Part shown: positions 18,401 to 24,540 of the stretch, piece after piece
Numbering within the stretch: the stretch's first letter is position 1
How the letters are laid out: each line of letters opens with the position of its first letter
NCBI GenBank assembly: GCA_021404565.1
Contig: JAAWWF010000026.1
Coordinates: 372,001-436,000 of the forward strand
DNA length: 64,000 nucleotides
Reading direction: 5' to 3'
Source of the DNA: Roseivirga sp.
GTDB lineage: Bacteria; Bacteroidota; Bacteroidia; Cytophagales; Cyclobacteriaceae
Notes under the pieces: generated by a model
The model's input: only the letters and a program-made list of their open reading frames with translations
What the model was told of the DNA's origin: nothing
Databases searched by the model: none
Translations under genes and position numbers: made by a program

Positions 18401-19925
18401 GACACTGTTTCTACATGATTATGCTGTAGAATTCATAGAGTTCCTGGATGGTCTTGCTGAAAGTACAGGTATTGATATTCTGGATCAAAACGATTTGTTG
18501 GAGTTAATACAAAGCTTGTTCATTACCAGAGATGTGGTACAGGACGATGATCATAAGTCCAAGTTTTCAGACCTGGTAACCACAATTAATAGTGAAGAAA
18601 CGCAGTTAGAATTGTTCAATAAACTGACTGAGTTGATCCCGAATGAGGCTCATCTATGGAACCATAAAGCAAGATTATTGACCTATGTAATCAAAGAACC
18701 ATATCATAACTCCATAGAATGCCTGGAGAAAGCCATCGACTTAGAGCCAGATAATCACCTTCACTATCATATGATGGGTATGGTTTACAGGGTAGAGATC
18801 AAAGATCAGATTATCGTTCTTAAGCAAGATAAAAGAGCTGAGGGAGAGCAATCGGAAATCAATGAATTGACCGTTTTCGAGGAATTACAGGGGTTGTATG
18901 AACAAGCTGATATATGTTTCAATCAAGCTCGTGATATTAACCAGGACAATGAATACGGCTACATTACACACATCCAACTTACTCTAGAGTTAATTGAAGG
19001 AATGCGAGGCCTGTCGGGTGTTGAGCATTTTGAAGACTTCCTTAAAAAAGACAATAAAGCGGTAAAGTGGAGCACTGAACTATATTCTAAAGCTCATGAA
19101 TTATTGGAAAAAGTCAAGTTAGTTCAACGTTATGAAGACTTTTCTACCTACACATCTATTTGTGAACAGTCTCTACTGAAATTAGGACGTAATCATGATG
19201 CATTGATTTCTATATTAGAATCCGCTTTGGTCAGGCATGATGATAAAAAGGAATTCATTAGAAGATCAATGTCAAGTACCTTAATGCACTCTTTTGGGAG
19301 GTCCTGGCAAAACGTAACAGAAGATAAGCTGGCCCAAGTTTTGGAATGGACTTCCTCCAACCACAGAGCTGGACTAGCCTCAGACTATGACTATCAAATG
19401 TGGGTCAAAGCCTATTTGAGGCATTCGGGGTTTACTTTTTCAGAAGCACTGATCAGACTCGAAAAATGGAAGATACTTCATGAATCTATTGAAGCATATT
19501 ACTTTCAATTCATCCTTTACTTTTTACAATACCATAGGGGAGATGTTGCCACTCCAGAACGTGCCCTTGCAAACCTTCAGGTATGTAGGGAGCGTAACAG
19601 AATGGAGTCGAGAGGAAATTATTCATTCTATTGGTACTCCAGGACGCCTGGATGGTGTAATCTGAAGCACCGATCTGAACTCGGAAAGTGGGATAAAATC
19701 AAAGAATTTTATCAAAGCGATGAAAAACTTAAGAAGGTAAGTGGCGTCATTAAATCAATTAATGGTCGTCAAAGTGGGTCAATCACAATTGGTCCATTTG
19801 AAGCCTTTTTTGTTCCAAAAGACAAATTCTTGCCGGGTAGTGATCTCAACCGCAAGGTGCTGTTTTATTTGGGGTTTAGTTATGATGGTCTTAGGGCATG
19901 GAATGTCGAGCCTGATGAAAGTTAA
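15462..19925 (+). CDS. SAMD9-like STAND NTPase with N-terminal kinase-like domain, predicted immune protein
   Basis: A 1487-residue multidomain protein. Residues ~30-300 form a protein-kinase/aminoglycoside-phosphotransferase-like fold, with a Gly-rich loop (GKSGAGVYRVDV), a lysine strand (AAILKIQ), a catalytic loop HGDLHEGN (H230, D232, N237) and a metal aspartate in IIDMA (D254). An unassigned alpha/beta region follows to ~700. The NTPase core has an NAGAGGTTVAKRIAW P-loop (G733-T738) and a Walker B-like FVVIDTS (D783). This GGTT type of P-loop is that of the SAMD9 family. Helical repeats, including a TPR-like stretch ~1060-1200, and a C-terminal OB-like domain (~1423-1480) complete the SAMD9-like order. 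It is probably an antiviral sensor whose kinase domain is the effector. It stands alone in the accessory region. Confidence 0.75.
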   Translation: MINEEFSEIVNHLEYLNQELELESGTVAVRVTTRILEGKSGAGVYRVDVKSNMYSGAAILKIQKAIKWSDDTLLEHERFKQLSEKAPSFVKSYCPELIWAGCYEEDQMYLMNLAGQSLLQMGPLKGVTGDKDRKGVLHHIVNCMLSDFQEGGLKIKHFNNPTVVLKNWLGYRLEKGGTIETFLKAKGMESDATNYTIDGVILPNPLAFCLEPKLWRAPSLPKVGFVGRLHGDLHEGNVLVRKQHDETWQLSIIDMALYEESKYLFYDTAYLEYSMLSRFLANHTESTWRKLLQQVTEGGLEKQFGYDMLAPADAGIVKSVSAIGESIEEFAATSKALKNRVDERVFQVNLARVAVGLNFINKAGLTDKERCFALIFASVFLQKILDPFSIKWNTQKQSQGENPPAIITKSNDNWSDAYERLDRFQNYTNTYVLISDGHDIENITDVAFSALGKVPWHLIIDFDVDSATSGRLENSLSPHLKNNRSLHLLMPENERELRSINYENATLWLLANGRVDIPNTICHTFKSWRQKYKEFIREAAQRVLQGHKFEPIKLLCVVNNIDQQRLIRTLEVFEELYDEYFEIIVLSSDISVKDAFEEFEKVHFSNCSFSAFCEGLLETYGPEGASDEVLVPFRKTKIDANEGGQTRTVIQLDISKVKWMEEDFQIVHSGLLDQENPDQVLQTNFLKGHEITWNDINRNHDIKREITNDLKQELLIKLSESSNVTKSFYHNAGAGGTTVAKRIAWEVKGRFPTVMLKKYSVYTTARLGYLFSQTNLPIFVVIDTSVVSPSEREILHNSLKQDNTRAVLLNVQRISKQRSAKSHVLTDSMTYEEAKSFLAEFSTLAPTKERILRNLLNSENAHLRSPFFFGLFSYEDKYQRLPDYVKLHLVDLKPELKSALIYTAMVTRFTQSLVPEWLFRLLIGIKSPNSREPTLQRLDSKVKKLIKKEKLGIRIVHPKIGEQILKEYLEPRVGNSNEKWTLFLHDYAVEFIEFLDGLAESTGIDILDQNDLLELIQSLFITRDVVQDDDHKSKFSDLVTTINSEETQLELFNKLTELIPNEAHLWNHKARLLTYVIKEPYHNSIECLEKAIDLEPDNHLHYHMMGMVYRVEIKDQIIVLKQDKRAEGEQSEINELTVFEELQGLYEQADICFNQARDINQDNEYGYITHIQLTLELIEGMRGLSGVEHFEDFLKKDNKAVKWSTELYSKAHELLEKVKLVQRYEDFSTYTSICEQSLLKLGRNHDALISILESALVRHDDKKEFIRRSMSSTLMHSFGRSWQNVTEDKLAQVLEWTSSNHRAGLASDYDYQMWVKAYLRHSGFTFSEALIRLEKWKILHESIEAYYFQFILYFLQYHRGDVATPERALANLQVCRERNRMESRGNYSFYWYSRTPGWCNLKHRSELGKWDKIKEFYQSDEKLKKVSGVIKSINGRQSGSITIGPFEAFFVPKDKFLPGSDLNRKVLFYLGFSYDGLRAWNVEPDES

Positions 19926-19997
19926 TTAGGAGACTCTTAAAATCATTCTTAGCTGTCTAACTTAACTTTTAGGTATGGATTCTCTTTTCGTTGCAAA

Positions 19998-20025
19998 GAT
20001 GAGGTTAAATCATTTTAACCCCATC
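19998..20025 (-). terminator. Rho-independent-like terminator of the 95-aa gene (copy 1)
   Basis: On the minus strand GATGGGGTTAAA pairs with TTTAACCTCATC, 12 bp with one G-U, around an ATGA loop. A short T run follows. It lies just downstream of the 95-aa gene stop at 20039. The paralogous gene has its own hairpin in the same place, which supports a single-gene transcript at both loci. Confidence 0.6.
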
Positions 20026-20038
20026 TCTAATTCAAAGA

Positions 20039-20326
20039 CTACGATTCTTTAATCCTTTTAAGGCTTTTAGACAAAGTAATCACATCATAAAGAGAATTCT
20101 TTTCAATATCATCAATCGGAAAATCCGAATGATATAGCGCAATATGATGTACAAGCTTTAGCGACTTGGCCATCTCTTTGGCACCATGAAAATAGATGAG
20201 TTTTAATAGCTCAATTTGAGGCTGTGTCCAGTCTTGGGAATCAATAGTCTCTTCACTGATTTCAGATTGATTTTCGCTTGCCTTGCACTTACAATCGCAA
20301 GGACTTTGACCTTCATGTGTTAGCAT
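20039..20326 (-). CDS. Small conserved protein, copy 1, unknown function (structured leader)
   Basis: A 95-residue acidic protein I do not recognise. It has a clustered cysteine motif SPCDCKCKASENQ (residues ~8-20), then DWTQPQIELLKLIYFHG and a helical C-terminal half. A close paralogue lies at 30104-30391. The two are nearly identical from residue 6 to ~60 and diverge more toward the end, while the first codons differ in a way that follows the leader RNA. The cluster of cysteines could bind metal. The gene is preceded by a 165-nt leader with conserved structure and followed by its own terminator. It might be a small regulator or a toxin/antitoxin partner, but neither is shown. Confidence 0.72.
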   Translation of the reverse strand: MLTHEGQSPCDCKCKASENQSEISEETIDSQDWTQPQIELLKLIYFHGAKEMAKSLKLVHHIALYHSDFPIDDIEKNSLYDVITLSKSLKRIKES

Positions 20327-20491
20327 AATATGAATGGTTTAGAAATGAATAAATAGGAGAGGTCACCGCTAACACATTCCAAGCAGTGCTCAGATAGGTC
20401 TCGGGACTCGCACCCGTATGCCTCTCCGTTATCTTTGTTTAAAACCGATCAAATAGTATTAGCACTTTGATTAAAAATGAAATGTGTTAGC
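20327..20491 (-). ncRNA. Structured leader RNA of the 95-aa gene, copy 1
   Basis: The predicted leader starts with GCTAACACATT (minus strand of 20481-20491). A domain at 20356-20427 is closed by GGAGAGG/CCTCTCC. It holds a hairpin CGGG-TGCGAGT-CCCG followed by GAGACCTAT, then a stem CACTGC/GCGGTG. The loop of that stem includes AATGTGTTAGC (20368-20378 on plus), the exact complement of both the leader's 5' end and the start-codon region ATGCTAACACAT. The copy at 30392-30558 keeps the domain with a changed closing pair (A-U to G-C). It keeps the triple complementarity with a different sequence, so the pairing is conserved although the bases are not. It is likely a switch that exposes or hides the start codon. 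Confidence 0.7.
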
Positions 20492-20495
20492 ACTA

Positions 20496-20503
20496 CAAAT
20501 ATA
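20496..20503 (-). promoter_or_regulatory. Candidate -7 box for the 95-aa gene leader, copy 1
   Basis: The minus strand reads TATATTTG, a perfect Bacteroidota TAnnTTTG box, followed by four bases and then the first complementary segment of the leader. That would put the transcript start inside or at this segment. The paralogous locus has TATCTTTA at the same offset. I see no clear -33 TTTG. Confidence 0.55.
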
Positions 20504-20580
20504 AATTTTTCGATCGAGGAATTAAGCTGTTTTAGCATAATGTGACTGATAGAGGTCGACTATTATTATATTTATTAAAT

Positions 20581-21372
20581 ATGGAACCTGATTTTATAGA
20601 TATAGAAGACTACCAGTTAGAGGCTAAAAAGATAGACCAATCAATAGCATTGATAAACTCAAAAATGCAGAGCCTTGTATTCGATTATATCAATATGATT
20701 TCAGGTTCAATGGGTAATAATGACTTGTATGATTTAAGAAGCAGCTTAGAGTACAGACTGAGCTGTTGTACTTTTTTAAATGAGCTATCCGAGAATTTTC
20801 GCTTTCAATTGGAGAAATCTCATATTCCTAACCCGTTAGCAATTCACCCAACAATGTTTAGAGTACATTGTACTACAGACAGTCTAATTTTCAACCTAGC
20901 ATCTGTTTTTGATTATTTGAGCAGTTTGATTGGCTATATTATAGAAGGAGAGAAAAGGAAATGGAATTCGCTGTTTAAGTCAATAAAGAATTCCGCATAT
21001 AAAGGATCAGAAATTGCAGATATAGTTCAAAGAACCCACAGAGAATATACTGACGTCTTATTCAGATATCGATCCGAATTAATCCATTATAAATCAGATA
21101 GGGGGGCATTTTTGCATAAACATTATCCCAAGTCTGAAAAAGTTGAATTACACTTGTTCTGCAGCGAAAGGTTCTTGAGTCATTTTAAGAGTCTTAAAAG
21201 AATCTACCCTGATAAAAGGATAACCATTAGACACGCTAACTTTTGGTTGATAGGAAATGCATTGAAGTATTGCCTTGAGTTATTATCAAGTCTTAGAATA
21301 CATATAGAAGCAAACCGCATAATTGAACCGGGAAAAGAAGTGATTACGTTTAAGAAGCCAGACGGAAATTGA
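20581..21372 (+). CDS. HEPN-like protein, possible RNase
   Basis: A 263-residue, mostly helical protein. I choose the ATG at 20581 over an upstream GTG at 20542 because the extra 13 residues add nothing and the region before 20581 is A+T-rich like other Bacteroidota leaders. The key feature is RYRSELIHYKS, where R164 and H169 form the Rx4H signature of HEPN domains, in the usual place near the end of a long helix. Many HEPN proteins are RNases in toxin-antitoxin or antiviral systems. It lies between the 95-aa gene and a structured repeat, 650 bp after the SAMD9-like gene. Function is inferred from the motif only. Confidence 0.55.
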   Translation: MEPDFIDIEDYQLEAKKIDQSIALINSKMQSLVFDYINMISGSMGNNDLYDLRSSLEYRLSCCTFLNELSENFRFQLEKSHIPNPLAIHPTMFRVHCTTDSLIFNLASVFDYLSSLIGYIIEGEKRKWNSLFKSIKNSAYKGSEIADIVQRTHREYTDVLFRYRSELIHYKSDRGAFLHKHYPKSEKVELHLFCSERFLSHFKSLKRIYPDKRITIRHANFWLIGNALKYCLELLSSLRIHIEANRIIEPGKEVITFKKPDGN

Positions 21373-21380
21373 GCGTTAAA

Positions 21381-22197
21381 CTAATTTATTAGGTAGAAGG
21401 GAAGTTAAATTTTTTCCACGCAGGAGGGCTGTCCGACAAAATAGCGAGGTGTGCGATGGCCAGTGGGCAGCAGCTTTATTTTGTCTAGATTTTTTGCATT
21501 CTTTTTTATCAATGAAAAAAGAATGAGCCCAGCGGCTTGAGCGTTCACAGAAGCTACTGAACAACAACGGATCGACCCATAGGCCACCAAAGGCAAGTAC
21601 AGCGTACACAGCAAAAAGAAAAGCCACAGATTAGCACACAGCTCAGCTAAGGGCTATAGTCCAGGACAGCACCAAACAGAGCGATGGCTCACATGTGTTT
21701 TGACAGGCAAATTCTTAACGCCTGAGAATTGAATATTTGAAAGCAATCAGTACCACAGGACGTACATGAGAAAATAGCGCATCAGCTTTGCCTGGCAAAT
21801 CTTATGTGAAGGGCTGGCAATTGACGGGGACCGGCACAGCGGGCGGGTAGAATAAAATAGCAGCTTTGGAACAGGGCGGCCGCGGGTATGCAAATTGGTG
21901 CGCAAGAGTTTTTGCTAACAAGGCAAAAAGCTCTCGTAGCCAATAGCGCTGGCCGAAGCGGCTATTTAAAATAAAACTAATTATATAACAGGCTGCTAAA
22001 GTCAAGCGCCAACTTGCTGCACTTAAATGGTAAACGAGAACTTAGACACCCGCGAGTCCTTCGCGGTTTACATAATATCATTATACAACAGGCGCTGACG
22101 CGCCACAGATTCTGCCATAGGCTAATACAGCCAGAAACAGCCCTACAGCCGTAAATGCCAGAGCATTGTTATATAATGTTTACAGTTTTATGTTAAG
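21381..22197 (+). repeat. Structured noncoding repeat, copy A (~0.8 kb)
   Basis: This is the homologue of 30798-31575 in the same orientation. The match runs from TAGGTAGAAGGG through AAAAGAATGAGCCCAGCGGC, CACAGAAGCTACTGAACAAC, GTCCAGGACAGC, CCTGAGAAT and GGCTATTTAAAATAAAAC to the final GTTATATAAT. Stretches of near identity alternate with stretches that differ in length. Open frames exist in it, but the two copies do not keep the same frame, so I call it noncoding. Within it, GTAAAC (22030) and GTTTAC (22066) enclose the hairpin CCGCGA/TCGCGG. Copy B has another base-paired sequence there (CCAGC/GCTGG), which argues for a selected fold. Confidence 0.75.
22081..22176 (+). repeat. attC-like element in copy A
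   Basis: The 96-bp segment is bounded by TTATACAAC and its near inverse GTTATATAA, with an inner GGCGCTGACGCGCC palindrome. Copy B has the same pair of boundaries 91 bp apart. Size, inverted ends and foldable interior resemble integron attC sites, but the standard GTTRRRY core is absent and there is no integrase in view. A second TTATATAAC lies at 21981. Confidence 0.35.
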
Positions 22198-22320
22198 CAG
22201 CTTCGGGTTTAGCAGTCAGCATTTTATTCTAAGGGTGTTGGCCTTTTCTAACCATCTAGGAGGGAGGCAATGGCACACTTATGTGACACGCTTTGCTGGC
22301 GCATGTGTGTGGCATTTAGG
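22167..22320 (+). repeat. Dispersed noncoding repeat, right copy
   Basis: This is the right-hand partner of 15071-15212, starting with TTGTTATATAATGTT and continuing to GGCGCATGTGTGTGGCATT. Compared with the left copy it carries a partial duplication of the CAATGGC...ATGTGTG end. The AGGAGGGAGGCAATGGC core is also detectable near 23940-23985 and, more weakly, at 43620-43660. It overlaps the end of copy A and reaches the stop of the next minus-strand gene. Confidence 0.55.
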
Positions 22321-22325
22321 GTAGG

Positions 22326-22775
22326 TTAAGAATGAACGTTTCGCTCGCACCAGTCAATTGGAGAAAACAGTAGACAAGCTAAATGGGTATGCCTTCCAGT
22401 GAAGACAGCCGGAATCGTCATTACTTCACAACCAGAGTCTCCCCGGATAGCGGCCAGTAAAAGTGAAATTGATAAAAATGTTAACGCTCCTGTTGCAGCA
22501 GGTCCACCATAACCCAACAAGTAAACCGCCAAGAAAGGGCCAAATGCCAAGAATGCGCCTAACACAGGATTGATCTTAGGGGCAAACCTGAGAATAATGA
22601 AATGAAGGCCTGAATAAAATAGGACAAGGCCCAACGCCCAACCTAGCCTTATCAGAGCACCTTCTAACTCCACATCTCGATAAACAGGGATTACTTCAAA
22701 CAGAAAGTATATACCTAAAGCCAAACGTAACAAACGACCGACAGGTAAAGGTTTAGATTGAGGGTTCGAGTCCAT
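22326..22775 (-). CDS. Small integral membrane protein with conserved Cys-Glu-Val C-terminus
   Basis: 149 residues with about four hydrophobic spans (residues ~15-30, 42-62, 70-92, 95-110). A conserved-looking tail follows, with GDSGCEVMTIPAVFTGRHTH and LFSPIDWCERN. I have the impression of a family of small membrane proteins ending in this GCEVMTIP/SPIDW pattern but cannot name it. It is the third gene of a minus-strand run with ArsR and the GDCCVxC protein (3-bp gap), so a role in handling a soft metal or thiol stress is likely. The cysteine in GCEV may be functional. Confidence 0.6.
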   Translation of the reverse strand: MDSNPQSKPLPVGRLLRLALGIYFLFEVIPVYRDVELEGALIRLGWALGLVLFYSGLHFIILRFAPKINPVLGAFLAFGPFLAVYLLGYGGPAATGALTFLSISLLLAAIRGDSGCEVMTIPAVFTGRHTHLACLLFSPIDWCERNVHS

Positions 22776-22778
22776 AGC

Positions 22779-22991
22779 CTAACATTTATATTTTCCTTGT
22801 TGAATTGGAGGGCACTTAACAGTCCCATAAGAGCAATAAACACAACAGTCTCCAGGAAGTGGTTTTAGTACCTTATTGCAATTTCCACACTGATAAAAAA
22901 ATTGACAGGAATCCGTTGGCATCACCTCTTCGCTAGCATGTCCACAACTTGGGCAAGTGATCACAGAGTGTAATGTAATTTCCATTTCCAT
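22779..22991 (-). CDS. GDCCVxC-domain small zinc-ribbon-like protein
   Basis: A 70-residue cysteine-rich protein. A CPSCG knuckle near residue 14 and QCGNCNKV near 35 form a probable zinc ribbon. The defining GDCCVYCSYGT motif at ~48-58 is followed by KCPPIQ. Members of this family are often next to mercury- or arsenic-responsive genes and in some bacteria carry selenocysteine in the CC pair. Here both positions are cysteine codons. It lies in one operon with ArsR upstream and a membrane protein downstream. The biochemical role of the family is not established. Confidence 0.85.
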   Translation of the reverse strand: MEMEITLHSVITCPSCGHASEEVMPTDSCQFFYQCGNCNKVLKPLPGDCCVYCSYGTVKCPPIQQGKYKC

Positions 22992-23010
22992 TCTCCTTCA
23001 GTGTTGTTGC

Positions 23011-23397
23011 TCAAACTTGGACTTCTTCTAATTGTCCCTTTTGAGATTGATCTGTAAGCAGTTTTAGAATCGGTTTGAGTATAGTAATGCTCTCAGGAAC
23101 CAATTCGTAAAAGACAGTTTGTCCTATTTTGTGATCTATTACCAGTTGGCTGTCCTTTAGCTTCCTCAAATGTTGAGAAATGGCGGGAACCGACATATTT
23201 AAGACATCACTCAAATCACAAGGGCACATTTTCTGTTCGGAATCAAGTAGGTATAAGATTTTCAATCTCACCTCATTTCCAGATAGATTCAGGATTTTGG
23301 CAATTTCAGAGATCGGACTTTTTAAATGCTCAATTCTAGCCCTGCAGTTTTTGATTTGAACAGGATCAGCCAGAACTCTAATACAACTTTCAGACAT
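23011..23397 (-). CDS. ArsR-family metalloregulator
   Basis: A 128-residue winged-helix repressor. The metal-binding element KMCPCDLSD lies on the helix before the recognition helix and matches the CxC type of ArsR/SmtB arsenic- or mercury-sensing proteins. The recognition helix VPAISQHLRKLKDSQLV is typical. Two more cysteines (C5 and C18) lie near the N-terminus and may join in binding. It is the first gene of the minus-strand metal operon (this gene, GDCCVxC protein, membrane protein). The A+T-rich region just upstream (23400-23470) contains repeated TTAAGTG/CACTTAA-type half sites that could be its operator. Confidence 0.9.
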   Translation of the reverse strand: MSESCIRVLADPVQIKNCRARIEHLKSPISEIAKILNLSGNEVRLKILYLLDSEQKMCPCDLSDVLNMSVPAISQHLRKLKDSQLVIDHKIGQTVFYELVPESITILKPILKLLTDQSQKGQLEEVQV

Positions 23398-23402
23398 TAT
23401 CG

Positions 23403-23471
23403 TTTATTTAAGCAATCACTTAAATACCAAGATAGAGTTTTTATTTAAGTGTTTTCTTAAATACTTAAATA
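23403..23471 (-). promoter_or_regulatory. Likely ArsR operator region (TTAAGTG/CACTTAA repeats)
   Basis: Within about 65 bp upstream of the ArsR start there are several TTTAAGT/ACTTAAAT half sites, such as TTTAAGCAATCACTTAAAT at 23405 and TTTAAGTGTTTTCTTAAAT at 23444. They form two inverted repeats with an 8-bp gap. ArsR-family dimers bind such A+T-rich inverted repeats next to their own promoter. The repeats are seen directly and binding is inferred. Confidence 0.6.
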
Positions 23472-23505
23472 CAACCTACCAACTCTTCAAGAAAAGTGGG
23501 TGATG

Positions 23506-23859
23506 CTATGATTTAGATTCAGTGAAGTTTAGTTTATTACCGAAAGGGTCCACCAAATCCATGCACAGTGCTTTCCATGGTGCTTTGGTAATTCCGGGAT
23601 TCAGATATTTATACTTTTTGGCCTTGAGCTCTTTATGGTAGGCTTTTAACCCTTTGTACTCAATCAAAATTTTTGACCCTGGGGTGCCATCTCCGTAGTG
23701 TTCCGACAGATGAAATTTCAAATCACCTCGGGAGACCTGAAGATAAATGGGTGCGTTGTCATGAAAAGTATGTTCCCAATCTACTTGGAAACCCAAGTAG
23801 CCCACATAAAACTCAATGGCCTTGTCGTAATCGAAGATTCTTAGAATGGGAGTAATCAT
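23506..23859 (-). CDS. VOC-superfamily protein (glyoxalase/bleomycin-resistance-like)
   Basis: A 117-residue protein with the paired beta-alpha-beta-beta-beta pattern of the VOC fold. The first module has ILRIFDYDKAIEFYVGYLGF and the second ends in DLVDPFGNKLNFTES. The length and the MxxPFGN-like ending fit bleomycin-resistance-type or glyoxalase-superfamily proteins, which usually act as dimers and may simply bind hydrophobic drugs. It is upstream of and co-oriented with the ArsR operon, but a 108-bp gap with the operator-like repeats suggests separate transcription. Substrate unknown. Confidence 0.8.
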   Translation of the reverse strand: MITPILRIFDYDKAIEFYVGYLGFQVDWEHTFHDNAPIYLQVSRGDLKFHLSEHYGDGTPGSKILIEYKGLKAYHKELKAKKYKYLNPGITKAPWKALCMDLVDPFGNKLNFTESKS

Positions 23860-24038
23860 AACTCAATTTAGTGAAAAACCGACCCAACTTAGTAGTCCTG
23901 GATTCAGTTTAAGGCATTTTATAAAGAAGGTACATCTCCTCTCTAGCTTGTAGAAGGAAAGGCAATGGCAAATGTATGTGACAATTAAGTAGGCAACCCT
24001 GTCCAGTCTATATCGTTTCCTTTTTTATCTTTGCTAAG

Positions 24039-24455
24039 CTGAAACGAGGACTCTCCATATTACTTGCTTTTATCTACCTAACCACATCGGGAGGAGTAAT
24101 CATTGGTGAGCACATCTGTATGGGTGAGGTAAAGGAAAGAGCACTTTTCAAAAAAGCCTCCGAAGATTGCGAAATGATGATGATGGAGCATCATCAAAAA
24201 GGAGATTGCTGCGAAGATGAATGGCACCTTCAAAAGGTGGAAAATGACCATCAAGTAAGCTATACGGTTAATGCGCCTAACGGTGTCTTTTATTTGCTAT
24301 ATGACGTATCAACAGTAGAACTCCCTCAGAATTTAGCTGAAACAAACCAATGGACAGAGACTAATATTAATGGTCCACCTGACATACAGGAACCTCCGCT
24401 ATTTATACTTTTTCATTCCCTCAAGATTCCTACCGAACCAGTCGCATTGTCTTGA
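24039..24455 (+). CDS. HYC_CC_PP-family secreted protein, non-ATG start
   Basis: The part from the ATG at 24120 onward lacks a signal peptide. The frame is open upstream, and from a CTG at 24039 it encodes LKRGLSILLAFIYLTTSGG, a good signal peptide, followed by GEHICMGEVKE. This gives the order of the Bacteroidota HYC_CC_PP family: H-x-C after the signal, the GDCCEDEW cysteine pair, and a late PP (GPPDIQEPP). The expected ATG is a CTG here, so translation may start at CTG or the gene may be weakened. A TAnnTTTG-type TATCTTTG at 24026-24033 sits so close that a leaderless message is possible. Such proteins accompany metal-uptake or metal-stress genes. Confidence 0.62.
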   Translation: MKRGLSILLAFIYLTTSGGVIIGEHICMGEVKERALFKKASEDCEMMMMEHHQKGDCCEDEWHLQKVENDHQVSYTVNAPNGVFYLLYDVSTVELPQNLAETNQWTETNINGPPDIQEPPLFILFHSLKIPTEPVALS

Positions 24456-24540
24456 TCTAATAAGGCGATCGAATCCCTTGTGCTGTATTCAGCACCCTAT
24501 AAATTCTATTGTTAATGGCCAATGGCCTAAATCGACTAAA

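Noticed and set aside
20356-20427. Cobalamin riboswitch because of GGTGCGAGTCCC-like hairpin
   Set aside because: Only the small hairpin is similar. The long conserved core and the kissing-loop parts of cobalamin riboswitches are missing and the element is too short.
20315-20503. Target-site duplication of an inserted element
   Set aside because: The two direct copies would flank only the leader, yet the leader and gene are homologous as one unit in both loci. The inverted middle copy lies at a fixed structured position.
20529-20545. Fourth copy of the pairing site (TTTTAGCATAAT) near the HEPN gene start
   Set aside because: Resembles the start-codon region of copy 1 but has no counterpart in copy 2 and mismatches the middle site.
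21376-21627. Possible protein-coding frame ending in SFFIDKKECKKSRQN on the minus strand in repeat copy A
   Set aside because: The homologous copy B does not keep the frame, and the nucleotide pattern is conserved as structure, not as protein.
21981-22176. Classical integron attC
   Set aside because: The GTTRRRY/RYYYAAC cores are absent and there is no integrase, so only a loose attC-like label is kept.
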